Counted from the stretch's first letter, positions 52,732 through 62,327 are shown. The stretch: DNA of 64,000 nucleotides from CADEFQ01 sp050185195 (GCA_050185195.1 JBFWZQ010000003.1:247221-311220), one strand, 5' to 3'. The notes: generated by a model from the letters alone, not told the origin. Numbers and translations: made by a program.

Positions 52732-54141
52732 ATGACCCGCAAAGAACGTGCCCAGCGCCGCCAGCTCCTGAAGATCGCCGCGGCCGGAGGCATGGCCTAC
52801 GCTTTCGGCCGACTGCCTGATGCCGTGTACGCGCAGGCGCTCAGCGCCTATGCACGGTTCACTGACTACAAGGCGCTGGTCTGCGTATTCCTCTTTGGCG
52901 GCAACGACTCCTGGAACATGGTCGTGCCACGCAGCGATGCCGAATACCAGGCCTATCAGCTCGCGCGCCAGAATCTCGCGGTGTCCCAGGCGAGCTTGCT
53001 GCCCATCACGCCGCTCACGCCGCTACCGAACGGGGCGCAGCTCGGGCTGCACCCCTCGATGCCCGAAATCGCGACACTCTTCGAACAGGACGGCGCCTGT
53101 GCCGTCGTGGCAAACATCGGCCCGCTGATCACGACGACGACGCTGGCGCAGTACCAGGCACGCTCGGTGCCACTGCCGCCGCAACTGTTCTCACACAACG
53201 ATCAGCAGGATCAATGGCATTCGCTGCGTGGCAAGGTGGTGTCAAACACCGGCTGGGCAGGGCGCATCGCCGACGCGCTTGGCGCACAGACGGGTCCCGC
53301 GCTGCCGCTCAACGTCTCGCTTTCGGGCCAAACCCTGTATCAGGCCGGGGCGAGCACGCGGCCCTATGTCATCGGGCCCGATGGCCCGGTCGATTTCCTC
53401 GGTCTCGATGGATCGGACGCGCTCTCAGTCGCCCGCAAAGGCGGCTTCGAATCAGTGCTGCGCGCGAACTACGGCACCCTCTATGAACGCGCTTTTTCGG
53501 GGGTGCAGCAGCGGGCGCTGGATTCCGCGCAAGCTGTCAATGCCGCGCTCGCCACCGTGCGTGCGCCGAATCCCGTGCCCTTCGGCACGGTTTTCCCCGC
53601 TTCGCCGCTCGGCACCCAGTTGAAGACCGTAGCCGAGATGATCGCAGCGCGGGGCACCCTCGAAGCTTCGCGGCAGATCTTCTTCGTCGCAACCGGTGGC
53701 TTCGATTCGCATGACGACCAGGCACAGGATCAGCCGGGGCTGCTGTCGAACGTCAGCGCGTGCCTCGACGCCTTCTACCGCGCCACGGTCGAAATGGGCG
53801 TCGCGCAGAGTGTCACCGCGTTCACGCAATCGGATTTCGGCCGCACGCTCACTTCCAATGGCGATGGCACGGATCACGCCTGGGGCGGCGTGCAGCTCGC
53901 CGTCGGCGGTGCGGTGCGCGGCCACGATATCTACGGCAGCTATCCGGTGCTGCGGCTCGGTGCGACGCTGGCGGCCGACGGCGCCGACGATGTCGGCGGC
54001 GGGCGATTCATACCCACCACCTCGTCCGACCAGTACGCCGCAACGCTGTCGCGGTGGTTCGGCGTGCTCGATCCGGACCTTTCCCGCGTCGCGCCGAGCA
54101 TCGACAACTTTCCGAAACGCGACCTCGGTTTCATGGGCTGA
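52732..54141 (+). CDS. DUF1501 exported protein (alkaline phosphatase-like fold)
   Basis: 469 residues. The N-terminus has RRQLLKIAAAGG, a twin-arginine type signal. DUF1501 features: LVCVFLFGGNDSWNMVVP (metal-binding Asp/Asn near the N-terminus), QLFSHNDQQDQWHS, ATGGFDSHDDQ and TQSDFGRTLTSNGDGTDHAWGG. The fold is that of alkaline phosphatases and sulfatases with metal ligands. It starts 11 bp after the DUF1800 gene and works with it by inference. Confidence 0.92.
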   Translation: MTRKERAQRRQLLKIAAAGGMAYAFGRLPDAVYAQALSAYARFTDYKALVCVFLFGGNDSWNMVVPRSDAEYQAYQLARQNLAVSQASLLPITPLTPLPNGAQLGLHPSMPEIATLFEQDGACAVVANIGPLITTTTLAQYQARSVPLPPQLFSHNDQQDQWHSLRGKVVSNTGWAGRIADALGAQTGPALPLNVSLSGQTLYQAGASTRPYVIGPDGPVDFLGLDGSDALSVARKGGFESVLRANYGTLYERAFSGVQQRALDSAQAVNAALATVRAPNPVPFGTVFPASPLGTQLKTVAEMIAARGTLEASRQIFFVATGGFDSHDDQAQDQPGLLSNVSACLDAFYRATVEMGVAQSVTAFTQSDFGRTLTSNGDGTDHAWGGVQLAVGGAVRGHDIYGSYPVLRLGATLAADGADDVGGGRFIPTTSSDQYAATLSRWFGVLDPDLSRVAPSIDNFPKRDLGFMG

Positions 54142-54211
54142 AGCCCCGCCAATACGGGCTGGACAGCGCGCGCCCGGCCAGGGCGCGGAGCCGGCCGCGA
54201 ACGCCGCCCAG

Positions 54212-54680
54212 AAAGCAGTCCTCGTGACCGGCGCGAGCACCGGTATCGGCCGCAAGATCACCGAACGCCTGGCGGCCGCGGCCTCCATGGCCTCGTCAAC
54301 AACGCCGGCATCGCGAGCATCGGGCCATTTTCCGACACCGCGGAGGACGACTTCGACCTCATGATGAAGGTGAACGTGTACGGGCCATGGCGGGTGACCA
54401 AGGCCTTCACGCCGCTCAGCGCCTCGGCATCGATTCACGCCTTTCGGACCGCTCGAAATACAAGGAGCCCGACGACGTTGCGGCAGCGGTGGAGCATGCG
54501 CTGTTCGCACCCGCGCCGAAGCGCCGCTACATGGTCGTGCCGAGCCAGTTCGAGGCCGGGATCACGATCAGGAAGGCCATCGAGGAACTCGTGCAGCTGA
54601 ACCAGGACCAGCCCTTCAGCTACGACCGGGACTCGCTGGTGAAGATGCTCGACGAAGCGCTCGCCAGTCCGGCAAAGTAG
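54212..54680 (+). pseudogene. Eroded short-chain dehydrogenase (SDR) gene
   Basis: Pieces of one SDR in different frames: KAVLVTGASTGIGRKITERL (nucleotide-binding loop) at 54212, then, after a lost stretch and a frame change, HGLVNNAGIASIGPFSDTAE and NVYGPWRVTKAFTPL near 54290-54415, then after a larger loss (the YxxxK active site is gone) DRSKYKEPDDVAAAVEHAL to the stop at 54680. At least two frame breaks and missing catalytic residues mean no active enzyme is made. Confidence 0.85.
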
Positions 54681-54716
54681 CGATGATCCGCTGCGCAACC
54701 ACGACGAAAGGCGACG

Positions 54717-55067
54717 ATGACCAAGGACCGACTCTACCTGCTGAAGCCCGATTTTCGCGACGGCGATGCGGGCCCGTACTACTGCCCCGACGGCGTGGGC
54801 ATCGAAGGCCTGCTCAGCTACTACCCACGGCTGCGTACTTCGCTCGAAGTGAACTATCTCGATTTCGCACGACCGCGCGCACCGCTCGCGAGTGAACTCG
54901 GCGCCGAAAACCAGGGGTGCCCGGTGCTGATCCTCGCCGACTCGCATGCGAGCGCCGCGGTCGCCGGCCTCAAGGTGAGCCGTGCACAGGGCAAGTCGTT
55001 CCTGCAGGATCCGGCGGATATCCGCGCGTACTTGAGCGCGGCCTACGGGATCGCCACCGCGCACTGA
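54717..55067 (+). CDS. DUF3088 protein
   Basis: 116 residues. The sequence opens RLYLLKPDFRDGDAGPYYCP and has NQGCPVLILADS in the middle and FLQDPADIRAYLSAAYGIA at the end, the DUF3088 pattern, a thioredoxin-like small protein of unknown role. The first Cys (YYCPD) stands where the redox Cys would be. It follows the SDR relic and ends before a bidirectional terminator. Confidence 0.8.
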   Translation: MTKDRLYLLKPDFRDGDAGPYYCPDGVGIEGLLSYYPRLRTSLEVNYLDFARPRAPLASELGAENQGCPVLILADSHASAAVAGLKVSRAQGKSFLQDPADIRAYLSAAYGIATAH

Positions 55068-55086
55068 TACACGGCGCCGCCAAATG

Positions 55087-55112
55087 AAAACCCCGCCGGA
55101 GCGGCGGGGTTT
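55087..55112. terminator. Bidirectional terminator between convergent genes
   Basis: AAAACCCCGCC-GGAGC-GGCGGGGTTT: a 9-bp perfect stem flanked by A and T runs. It serves DUF3088 on the plus strand and the PEP-CTERM gene on the minus strand. Confidence 0.85.
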
Positions 55113-55139
55113 CATGCCGGATCGATGAAAAGACTACGC

Positions 55140-55712
55140 TCAGCTGGCCCTGCGCCGCATCAGCCCGAGGCCGAAGAGGCCAAGGCCGAGGAGCGCCAGC
55201 GTGCCCGGCTCCGGGACGCCGACCGACGATTCGGGAATCACCAGCCGCCCCGTCCAATTGGACGTATTGGAATTCCAGTCCGCCCAGTCGACCGAGAACA
55301 TACCCGTAATGGAGTATGTGTAGATGCCCGCCGCGAGCCCGGTGAAGGTCACGCCCTGCCAGGCGGTGACGGCCAGCCCAGTCAGATTGGTGAGTTGGTC
55401 GAACTGGCCCGCTGGACTCAAGCAGCAGGCGGGTTGGGCATAGAAGTAGTTGTCACCGGCCACGAGCCCCGCGGGCAGCACCGCCGAGATCTGGTTGAAA
55501 GCCTGCGTGACACCGTTCAGTGTCAGCGAGCCTTCATTCCCGGCACCCGTGTGGTAGCTGCCGAGCCAGATGGTGACGCTGCCCGGCGCGCCGGCATTGA
55601 CTGTGCCCAGCGCGATGGTGTGGGCCGATGCGGGAGCGGAGACGAGCAGCGCACCCGCCGCCAGCCCGGTCACCGCGAGAAACTTCGTGAAGAAACTTCC
55701 TTGGGCGCTCAT
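55140..55712 (-). CDS. PEP-CTERM secreted protein
   Basis: 190 residues from ATG 55712, chosen because GGGAGG precedes it. Signal peptide to about residue 30 (SAPASAH). The body is a beta-rich extracellular protein with few charges. The C-terminus has the sorting signal VPEPGTLALLGLGLFGLG followed by MRRRAS: Pro-Glu-Pro, hydrophobic helix, basic tail. Such proteins are processed by an exosortase (EpsH type) and go to the exopolysaccharide. That enzyme must be encoded elsewhere. Confidence 0.9.
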   Translation of the reverse strand: MSAQGSFFTKFLAVTGLAAGALLVSAPASAHTIALGTVNAGAPGSVTIWLGSYHTGAGNEGSLTLNGVTQAFNQISAVLPAGLVAGDNYFYAQPACCLSPAGQFDQLTNLTGLAVTAWQGVTFTGLAAGIYTYSITGMFSVDWADWNSNTSNWTGRLVIPESSVGVPEPGTLALLGLGLFGLGLMRRRAS

Positions 55713-55742
55713 CGCTCGATACCTCCCTGGTTTCAAACGCAT

Positions 55743-55941
55743 TCCCTGCAGGGAAGATCAGCAACCCGCGTGCCAGAGTCACGCGGCCCAAATTCAATCA
55801 GCTACTTGCATGTTTCCGACGAGGCGTTTGAGTAGCCGTCGGCGCGCCAGATGTAAAGTCCGTCGACGTCGACGCCGATACCAGCCGTTCATGTGGCGGC
55901 GCACCAATCTGGTACGCCGCCGTTTTCACCAACACCGCCGG
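55743..55941. other. Intergenic gap with an unexplained hairpin (55895-55921)
   Basis: No gene seen. GGCGGCG-C-ACCA / TGGT-A-CGCCGCC forms a stem of 11 pairs and one mismatch, followed by G-TTTT on the plus strand. That is terminator-like in the plus direction, but no plus gene precedes it; the MDR operon ends on the minus strand at 55942. Confidence 0.5.
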
Positions 55942-56934
55942 CTAGATATCCCCGCCGACTCGCACGAGGGAACGACCGCGCAGTGCCCGACTCTCGAAGA
56001 GGCGGTGTGCCTCGGCAACCTCATCGAGCGTGAACACACGTTCGATCGGAATGCGCCAGCGGCCTGACGCGAGCTTCTCCTCGATTTCTGCGTTCTCGGA
56101 GCCGCGCGTGCGCGCCTGGTGGAAGAACTGCACGAAACCCGAGACGCTGAACGACTTGCCGATCAGCATGGAGACATTCACTTCAGGAGCTTGTCCGCCC
56201 ATGGCACCGATATAGATTACGTTGCCGAGCGGTGCGATCGATTCGTAGTTCTTCACCGACTCGGGTCCCGCATTGCCGTCAATGATCACATCGGCACCGC
56301 GGCCACCCGACAGCTCCTTTACTTTCGCGGGCCACCCCTCGCTGCGGTAGTCGATCAGGTGATCGGCGCCGAACTGACGTGCGTACGCGATCTTGTCAGG
56401 TCCTCCAACAAGCCCGTATACCGTGGCGCCCGCTTCCTTCGCTATCTGCGTCACCATCGCACCAATCGAGCCTGCGGCAGAATGCACGACGACATGCATG
56501 CCCGGGCTCACTCGTCCCGCGGAGTGCACGAGGTGCCACGAAGTCACCGCGGTCGTCGAGAACGCAGCGCCAATCTGCCAGGACAACCGGTCCGGTATCG
56601 CCACGATGCGTGCGGCAGTCGCCAGCGCGTATTCGCCGTTGCCGCCCCATTCGCTATGCGACGCCACGCGCCGTCCGATCAGCGCCGCGTCGACATCGGC
56701 ACCGACGGCGTCGATCCGACCAGCGTACTCATAGCCTGGCACGAACGGAAAACCCGGATGCCCCCATTTGATGCGGCCCGCACGCGCGTGGGTATCGAGC
56801 GGGTTCAGCGCCGCATAAGCGACGCGGACGCGAACCTGGCCGGCACCGGGTTCAGGTATCGGGCGCGTGACGATTCGAAGGGTTTCCGGTCCGCCGGCTG
56901 AGTCTGCCAACACTGCACGCATTGTCTTGCTCAT
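55942..56934 (-). CDS. Zinc-free medium-chain NADPH:quinone reductase-like oxidoreductase
   Basis: 330 residues. MDR fold with an N-terminal GroES-like part (GFPFVPGYEYAGRIDAVG) and a Rossmann part with VVHSAAGSIGAMVTQIAK and GADHLIDYRSEGW. The structural and catalytic zinc cysteines are absent, as in quinone reductases and crotonyl-CoA reductase-like enzymes. It is the last gene of the operon and has a GAGGA ribosome site. The second MDR gene lies 19 bp upstream. Confidence 0.9.
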   Translation of the reverse strand: MSKTMRAVLADSAGGPETLRIVTRPIPEPGAGQVRVRVAYAALNPLDTHARAGRIKWGHPGFPFVPGYEYAGRIDAVGADVDAALIGRRVASHSEWGGNGEYALATAARIVAIPDRLSWQIGAAFSTTAVTSWHLVHSAGRVSPGMHVVVHSAAGSIGAMVTQIAKEAGATVYGLVGGPDKIAYARQFGADHLIDYRSEGWPAKVKELSGGRGADVIIDGNAGPESVKNYESIAPLGNVIYIGAMGGQAPEVNVSMLIGKSFSVSGFVQFFHQARTRGSENAEIEEKLASGRWRIPIERVFTLDEVAEAHRLFESRALRGRSLVRVGGDI

Positions 56935-56953
56935 GGATACTTTGTCCTCGACA

Positions 56954-57919
56954 TCAAAGGGTCATCACGATTTTTCCGAAGTGGCTACGCTCATCGATCA
57001 TCTGGTGGGCGCGCTTCAGTTCCGCAATCGGAAGGACGACATCCAGCACGGGCTTGAATACGCCTTGCGCGAACAGCGGCAGGGCGATCTCGCGGAAACT
57101 CACCATCGATTCCGGCATGAATCGTGGGCTCGTCGAGATGCTCATCGAATGGAGTTCGATGTTGCGTACGCCGATATTGAGACTGAAGCACACCTGCCGC
57201 CCGCCAGTGCTGCCATACATGACAATCTTCCCGCCCATCCCCATCGAGTCGAACAGCATGGTGGCGGTCTCTTCGCCGATGGTCATCAAGCCCACGTCAA
57301 CGCCTTGGCCGCCGGTATCGGCGGCGATGCGTTCGGCAAGGTTCTCGCGCTTGTAGTTGTAACCGGCATCGAGGCCCCATTCGCGGGCACGCGCGACCTT
57401 GTCGTCGCGGCTCGCGGTGCCCGCGACCCAACAGCCACGATGTTTCGCAATCTGCAGCGCGGCGCTACCGACGCTGCTGGCGACCGCTTCGATCAACACG
57501 CGTTGGCCCGCGCGCAGCGATGCCACCGTATGCACCGCATGCCAGGCCGTCAGCCAGCCAACGGGCACGGCGGCTGCCTGCTCGAAACCCAGGTTGTCGG
57601 GAAGGGGCAGCAGGTGTTCTGCCTCGATGCAGACGAACTCCGCATGCGCTCCCCTTGCGCGGCCGAAGACACGCTGGCCGACGGAGAACGTGGCAACACC
57701 CTCACCCAGCTTGTCCACGACGCCAGCCGCCTCCATGCCCACGACGAATGGCAGGGGCTGGCCGCTGTAGGTCCCGGCACGCATCCGCGTCTCGGCAAAA
57801 TTCATGCCGGTCGCGTGCACACGCACCCGCACCTGGCCGGGGCCCGGCTCGGGCACGGCGATGTCTTCCCAGCGCATTACATCGAGGTCACCAAATTCCC
57901 TAACGATCCAGGCTTTCAA
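56954..57919 (-). CDS. Zinc-free medium-chain oxidoreductase (second copy)
   Basis: 321 residues from a TTG at 57919 that overlaps the MFS stop (TTGA). MDR features: PFVVGMEAAGVVDKLG, AVASSVGSAALQIAK as the NADP-binding turn and YGSTGG. It lacks zinc cysteines and is a distinct paralogue of the gene after it, so the two may act on different steps or substrates. Enoyl- or quinone-type reduction is likely; substrate unknown. Confidence 0.9.
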   Translation of the reverse strand: MKAWIVREFGDLDVMRWEDIAVPEPGPGQVRVRVHATGMNFAETRMRAGTYSGQPLPFVVGMEAAGVVDKLGEGVATFSVGQRVFGRARGAHAEFVCIEAEHLLPLPDNLGFEQAAAVPVGWLTAWHAVHTVASLRAGQRVLIEAVASSVGSAALQIAKHRGCWVAGTASRDDKVARAREWGLDAGYNYKRENLAERIAADTGGQGVDVGLMTIGEETATMLFDSMGMGGKIVMYGSTGGRQVCFSLNIGVRNIELHSMSISTSPRFMPESMVSFREIALPLFAQGVFKPVLDVVLPIAELKRAHQMIDERSHFGKIVMTL

Positions 57920-59163
57920 GTTGAGAGTCTCCGTTGCACCTCGTCGACGTCTAGCCCCGAAGGCAGCGGCTTGAGGTAGAAGTAAAGAATCGCCGCGATC
58001 ATGAGTGGCACGGCGCCGCCCGCAAACATCGCGATGTCCCAGCCGCGCGTGTCAGCGAGCCAACCGATCATCGCTGGACCCGTTGCCTGACCGAGCGACA
58101 CCGCAAACGATCCACAGAACGCGAGGCCCGTCGCCCGCAGGCGAGTGGGGAAAAGCTCGGCGATGTACGCAAACTTGACCGCCGCGGCGCCCAGCAGGAA
58201 CACCGCCATGATCGAGAACGCGACCATGCTGGCCAGGTACCCTTCGGTGAACCAGAGGAAAACCACGAAAAAGAAGCTGCCGAGCAGCGTCCAGATGATC
58301 GTGGTCGTGCGTCGCGTCAGGTGGAACTCGCCGACCCAGGCCGCGAGCACATAGCCGGCAATGCCGATCAGGTTGCTGAGGCCCACGAGCGTGGCGGTGC
58401 CCGCGATGTCGAAGCCGCGCGCCTCGTGGAAGTAGATCGGCGAGAAGATGAATGCGCCGCCGTATGCTATGACAAAGAAGTACTGCGCGGCGAAAAGCGT
58501 CATGGTCCGGCGTCGAATCGCAGGCGAAAACAGCTCCCGGAGTGACGCACGCTTCGCGCCAGGAACGGACGCGACGAAACGCGAAGATTCGCGCACGACC
58601 TTGCTCACCACGAACGCGAACGGCAGCCCCAGGAGCCCCGCGACGAACAGGATCCTCCAGCCGAAATCCGCGAGCAATGCAACGGCGAGCATCGACGCGA
58701 AGAACCAACCGAGCGGATAGGCGATCTGCAGCAGGCCCGTCATGAGCCCGCGGATACGCGGCGGCGCCTCTTCCGCCACAAGGGCGCCAGTCGCCGGGTA
58801 GAGCAGTCCACCGCTGGCCATGCTGGCTGCGCGCAGCGCTCCGAGTGATAGCGCGTTGAAAGCAAGACTGTGCGCCGCGACAAAAATGGACGATGCGGCG
58901 ATACCGCCGATCATTGTCTTGCGACGGCCGATACGGTCGGCCAACATGCCGAGCCAGACCAGCGCGATACCGCCGAGCCCGAATGCGACCCCCGTCAGGA
59001 CGCCAATCTGCGTGCGCGTGAGCTCGAGGTCCTGGCGGATGAGGGGTAATGCGTAGCTCCACAACGCGAGGTCCATCTGGGAGAGCGCATAGGCGCCAAA
59101 ACAAGTAAGCCAAAGGCGCCCCGGGTATCCCCTTGTCAGCGAGAAGATCTCGGCCAGCTTCAC
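57916..59163 (-). CDS. MFS transporter, aromatic acid/sugar-porter-like
   Basis: 415 residues from a GTG at 59163 that overlaps the VOC gene stop (GTGA). Twelve helices; the cytoplasmic loop after helix 2 has MLADRIGRRKTMIGG, and FPTRLRATGLAFCGSF is the matching second-half loop. These fit AAHS/sugar-porter-like carriers of small organic acids. The stop overlaps the TTG of the MDR gene. It should carry the compound admitted by the TonB receptor. Confidence 0.88.
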   Translation of the reverse strand: MKLAEIFSLTRGYPGRLWLTCFGAYALSQMDLALWSYALPLIRQDLELTRTQIGVLTGVAFGLGGIALVWLGMLADRIGRRKTMIGGIAASSIFVAAHSLAFNALSLGALRAASMASGGLLYPATGALVAEEAPPRIRGLMTGLLQIAYPLGWFFASMLAVALLADFGWRILFVAGLLGLPFAFVVSKVVRESSRFVASVPGAKRASLRELFSPAIRRRTMTLFAAQYFFVIAYGGAFIFSPIYFHEARGFDIAGTATLVGLSNLIGIAGYVLAAWVGEFHLTRRTTTIIWTLLGSFFFVVFLWFTEGYLASMVAFSIMAVFLLGAAAVKFAYIAELFPTRLRATGLAFCGSFAVSLGQATGPAMIGWLADTRGWDIAMFAGGAVPLMIAAILYFYLKPLPSGLDVDEVQRRLST

Positions 59164-60215
59164 GCAGCGAACCTTGCGAGCTCGACGTCACTGGCTTGCT
59201 GGAAAACCCAGGTCATGCCGTCCGGTGCCACGCAGCGGAAGGAGCACACACCAAACTCGTCGGTGAGCGGAACCGAGATCGCCGTGCAGCCCGCTTCAAG
59301 GCACTTCAGTCGCAGCTCTTCGAGGCTCCGCACGCGCCACGTAAACAGGGAACAGCCGAGATGGCCCGGCTGCGAGACGGTGAGACGGTCCTCGAGCAGC
59401 GACGATTTCGGGAAGCGAAACAGGTAGAGGCGGCCCGAGCGCCGCTCGTCATGGCGAGCACCCGACCTTGGCTCTTCGAACGTGTCGCACCAGTGTGTTT
59501 CACCTTCTCGAAGCTCGAACACGGCCCGACTGGCCATGGACTGCTCCCAGGTCACTTCCTGCGCGGATACGCGTTTCAGGCCGAGCACATCGGCGTAGAA
59601 GGAAAACACGCCAGCGTCGTCGCTTGCGATCATGAAACTCGCGTTGACGATCTGCGAGGCGCGCAACAACGCGCTGTCGTCGATGCAACCCATGTGCGGA
59701 CTGTCGTAGTGGAAGCGTTCGAGCAATGCCTGCCGCCACAGCGGCTGCAGCAACGTGTACTCGCGCGCCGCGACCAGCGTGTCCCGGAACGGCCTGGCCA
59801 CGCGATCGCCAAACAACTGCGGGTTGTAGGACGACAGATCAATGAAGCTCGGCGGCAAGTCGGCCAGGTGCGCGCCCTGGCGGCGCGCGAGTGCAGCGTG
59901 GTTCGCCACATCGAGTGAGTTGCGCACGAATTGCATGACCCACCGGCTGCCATGCGCCCGCAAACCCGACACGCCGATGCCGGGGCCGAGCGGGCGCTCC
60001 CACTGCATGAGCCGCACGAGACCATGGTCCGCGTCGAGATGCGACAGGCGCAGCGAGCGCAGTCCGGAACGAACGCCGTATAGGGCCTGCGCCGCAGCCT
60101 CATCGAGGCTACCGCGCGATTTCGCGCGGTAGCCGTACGCTGACCAGTAGTCTGCTGCGGCTTCGAGATCCGGTACCCCGTAGCAGATTTCGTGTACGCC
60201 GCCTGCTGCCGTCAA
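59160..60215 (-). CDS. Two-domain VOC protein
   Basis: 351 residues from a TTG at 60215 that overlaps the TonB receptor stop (TTGA). The first VOC half begins VHEICYGVPDLEAAADYWSA; the second, near residue 190, begins ASFMIASDDAGVFSFYADVL and ends CVAPDGMTWVFQQA. Layout and the GYR-x-x-x-RG segment resemble the VOC protein at 34174-35034. Ring-cleavage, isomerase or lyase activity is possible. It lies between receptor and carrier genes. Confidence 0.82.
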   Translation of the reverse strand: MTAAGGVHEICYGVPDLEAAADYWSAYGYRAKSRGSLDEAAAQALYGVRSGLRSLRLSHLDADHGLVRLMQWERPLGPGIGVSGLRAHGSRWVMQFVRNSLDVANHAALARRQGAHLADLPPSFIDLSSYNPQLFGDRVARPFRDTLVAAREYTLLQPLWRQALLERFHYDSPHMGCIDDSALLRASQIVNASFMIASDDAGVFSFYADVLGLKRVSAQEVTWEQSMASRAVFELREGETHWCDTFEEPRSGARHDERRSGRLYLFRFPKSSLLEDRLTVSQPGHLGCSLFTWRVRSLEELRLKCLEAGCTAISVPLTDEFGVCSFRCVAPDGMTWVFQQASDVELARFAA

Positions 60216-62299
60216 AACCGGTACCTCAGGCTCGCCGACCAGGTGCGCGGATCCGCCGGATACAGCACCGTCGTGAGACCCGCAATGTGCAGGCCCGCGC
60301 CGATGTAGTGCTTGTCGGTCAGGTTCTTGCCAGCGACCGTTGCACTCCAGTGACTATCCTCCGATGTCCAGGACAGCGACGCGTCGACCAGCGTGAGTGC
60401 CGGCGTCGCGATGATCGGGGTGTTTGCGACGTCGTTTTCCATGCGCGTGCGATGGCTCACATCACCGCTCAAACGCACGGCACCAGGCAGCTGCAACGGT
60501 AGCGTCCATGCAAAGCCCGCGGCGTATGACCAGCGCGGCGCGCCCTTGAGGTCTCGGTAGGACACGTCCTGGGACACGCCACCCACCCGATCCTGAAACT
60601 CATCGTAGCGTGCGTCCAGATAACCCACGGTGGCGTAGGTGCTAACCCCTGGCATAGGTGCCGCCGAAAGCTCGAGTTCGACGCCCTTCGTCGTGGCGGC
60701 GGCGGCATTGAAGCGGCGCGTGACATTCGTAACTGGATCGAACGCCGAAAGCTGCAATTCCGAGTAGTCGTTGTGGAACAAGGTTAGGTTCGCGCGCAGC
60801 TTCCGGTCAAACAGTTCGGTCTTCACGCCAGCCTCGAACGTGGAGACTTCTTCTTCGTCATAGGGTGTAAGCGCCGTGACGGCGTTGCTGCTGCGGTTGA
60901 AGCCCCCCGCCTTGTAGCCTTCGGACCAGGAAGCAAAGAGGAAAACGCTGTCCGTCAGTTTGTAATCCGCTGCCAATCGTGGCGTGAATGCAGTCCAGCT
61001 CCTGTCGACGACAAACGTCCGTCCGAGTGTCGGATAGCGGTCCACGAAGTCCTTGCTGTCCCAGGTGTAGCGCGCGCCCGCCGTGATAGTGAGTGTTTCG
61101 GTGGCAGCGTACGAGGCCTGTCCAAATACGGCGTAGCTGTCGGTATCCTGGTTGGTAAGGTCAGGCAACGCATTGACAGGTGCCGCTGGATTGGGGCGAC
61201 TGCCGATGTAGTTGGTCGTGTCGTAGCGCACGTCTTCCGTGAACCAGTAGGCACCTGCGATGGCCTTCGTGCGCCCCCAGTCGGCCGCGAGCGTGAGCTC
61301 CTGGCTCAGTTGGCTCTGCTCGGTGTCGAAGGCGAAGTGCAGTATGGTGCGCGCCTCCTCATCGTTGTCGAACACGCCGTGGTTGCGCAGGTCCCGCCAC
61401 GCCGTGATCGAGCTCAGCGTATACGCTCCGCTCTCCCAGGTTCCGGTGAGGGCGACTCCACGCGTTCGAAGGTAGCCGCTCGGATCTGCATTGGCAGCCG
61501 TCCGGTAGAGGTCGGCGGGATAGCCTCCAAAAGCGCTCACGCCGACGCCGACGTCCGCCAGATCCTGCGACCAGTCCGCCGCGAGATTGAACTTGAGCGC
61601 GTCGGTCGCTTCCCAGACGAGTTTGCCACGCGCGGCCGTTGTGTCCTTTGAGTTCACGTCGCGGTCGAGCGTCGTGTTTCTTACCGTGCCATTGCGCTCA
61701 TGCTTGAGCACACTCAGCGAACCCTTGAGGGTGTCGGTCAGCGGCCCGCCGATCGTGCCACGATACTGACGCCGCTCGTAGCTACCCGCCGTCAGGTCAA
61801 CCGCGCCTGCAAGCACTTCACCCGGATCACTCGTGATGATCTTGACAGCACCGCCAGAAGTATTTCTTCCATACAGCGTCCCCTGGGGCCCGCGCAGGAC
61901 TTCAATCCGCTCCACATCGGTGAAGTCGAATATTGCACCTTGCGCGCGCGGGTAGTACACGCCGTCGACGTAGAAACCAATTGCGCTATCTGTCGTCGGG
62001 GTGGACTGGTCCTCGCCCACGCCGCGAAGGAAGACCCGCGCGGCATTCGTCAGCGCGGTAACTGGCTCAATTCGAAGGTTGGGAACCTGGGCAGCCAGGT
62101 CCAGCGTACTCTCGATCTGGCGGTCTTCCAGTGCAGAGCGTGTCAGCGCGGTGACCGAAACGGGCGTCGTCTGCATCGATTCGGCACGACGCTGCGCGGT
62201 GACTGTAATCTCTTCGAGCGCGACAGTCGGCTCCTCGGCAATCGCGGGCAACGCAAAGAGTGCGGCGGGCAGCAGCAGTTTCAGGCTGTATTTCGACAC
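60212..62299 (-). CDS. TonB-dependent outer membrane receptor
   Basis: 695 residues from GTG 62299 with AAGGAGGA at about 62302-62309. Signal peptide (ALFALPAIAEE), plug with LEEITVTAQRRAESMQT, FYVDGVYYPRAQG and RIEVLRGPQGTLYGRNTSGG, barrel, and a C-terminus ending in Phe (ASLRYRF). It is 28 bp after the LysR gene and leads the catabolic chain. Ligand unknown. Confidence 0.95.
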   Translation of the reverse strand: MSKYSLKLLLPAALFALPAIAEEPTVALEEITVTAQRRAESMQTTPVSVTALTRSALEDRQIESTLDLAAQVPNLRIEPVTALTNAARVFLRGVGEDQSTPTTDSAIGFYVDGVYYPRAQGAIFDFTDVERIEVLRGPQGTLYGRNTSGGAVKIITSDPGEVLAGAVDLTAGSYERRQYRGTIGGPLTDTLKGSLSVLKHERNGTVRNTTLDRDVNSKDTTAARGKLVWEATDALKFNLAADWSQDLADVGVGVSAFGGYPADLYRTAANADPSGYLRTRGVALTGTWESGAYTLSSITAWRDLRNHGVFDNDEEARTILHFAFDTEQSQLSQELTLAADWGRTKAIAGAYWFTEDVRYDTTNYIGSRPNPAAPVNALPDLTNQDTDSYAVFGQASYAATETLTITAGARYTWDSKDFVDRYPTLGRTFVVDRSWTAFTPRLAADYKLTDSVFLFASWSEGYKAGGFNRSSNAVTALTPYDEEEVSTFEAGVKTELFDRKLRANLTLFHNDYSELQLSAFDPVTNVTRRFNAAAATTKGVELELSAAPMPGVSTYATVGYLDARYDEFQDRVGGVSQDVSYRDLKGAPRWSYAAGFAWTLPLQLPGAVRLSGDVSHRTRMENDVANTPIIATPALTLVDASLSWTSEDSHWSATVAGKNLTDKHYIGAGLHIAGLTTVLYPADPRTWSASLRYRF

Positions 62300-62327
62300 G
62301 TGTCCTCCTTGGGGACCAGCAAGTCGC

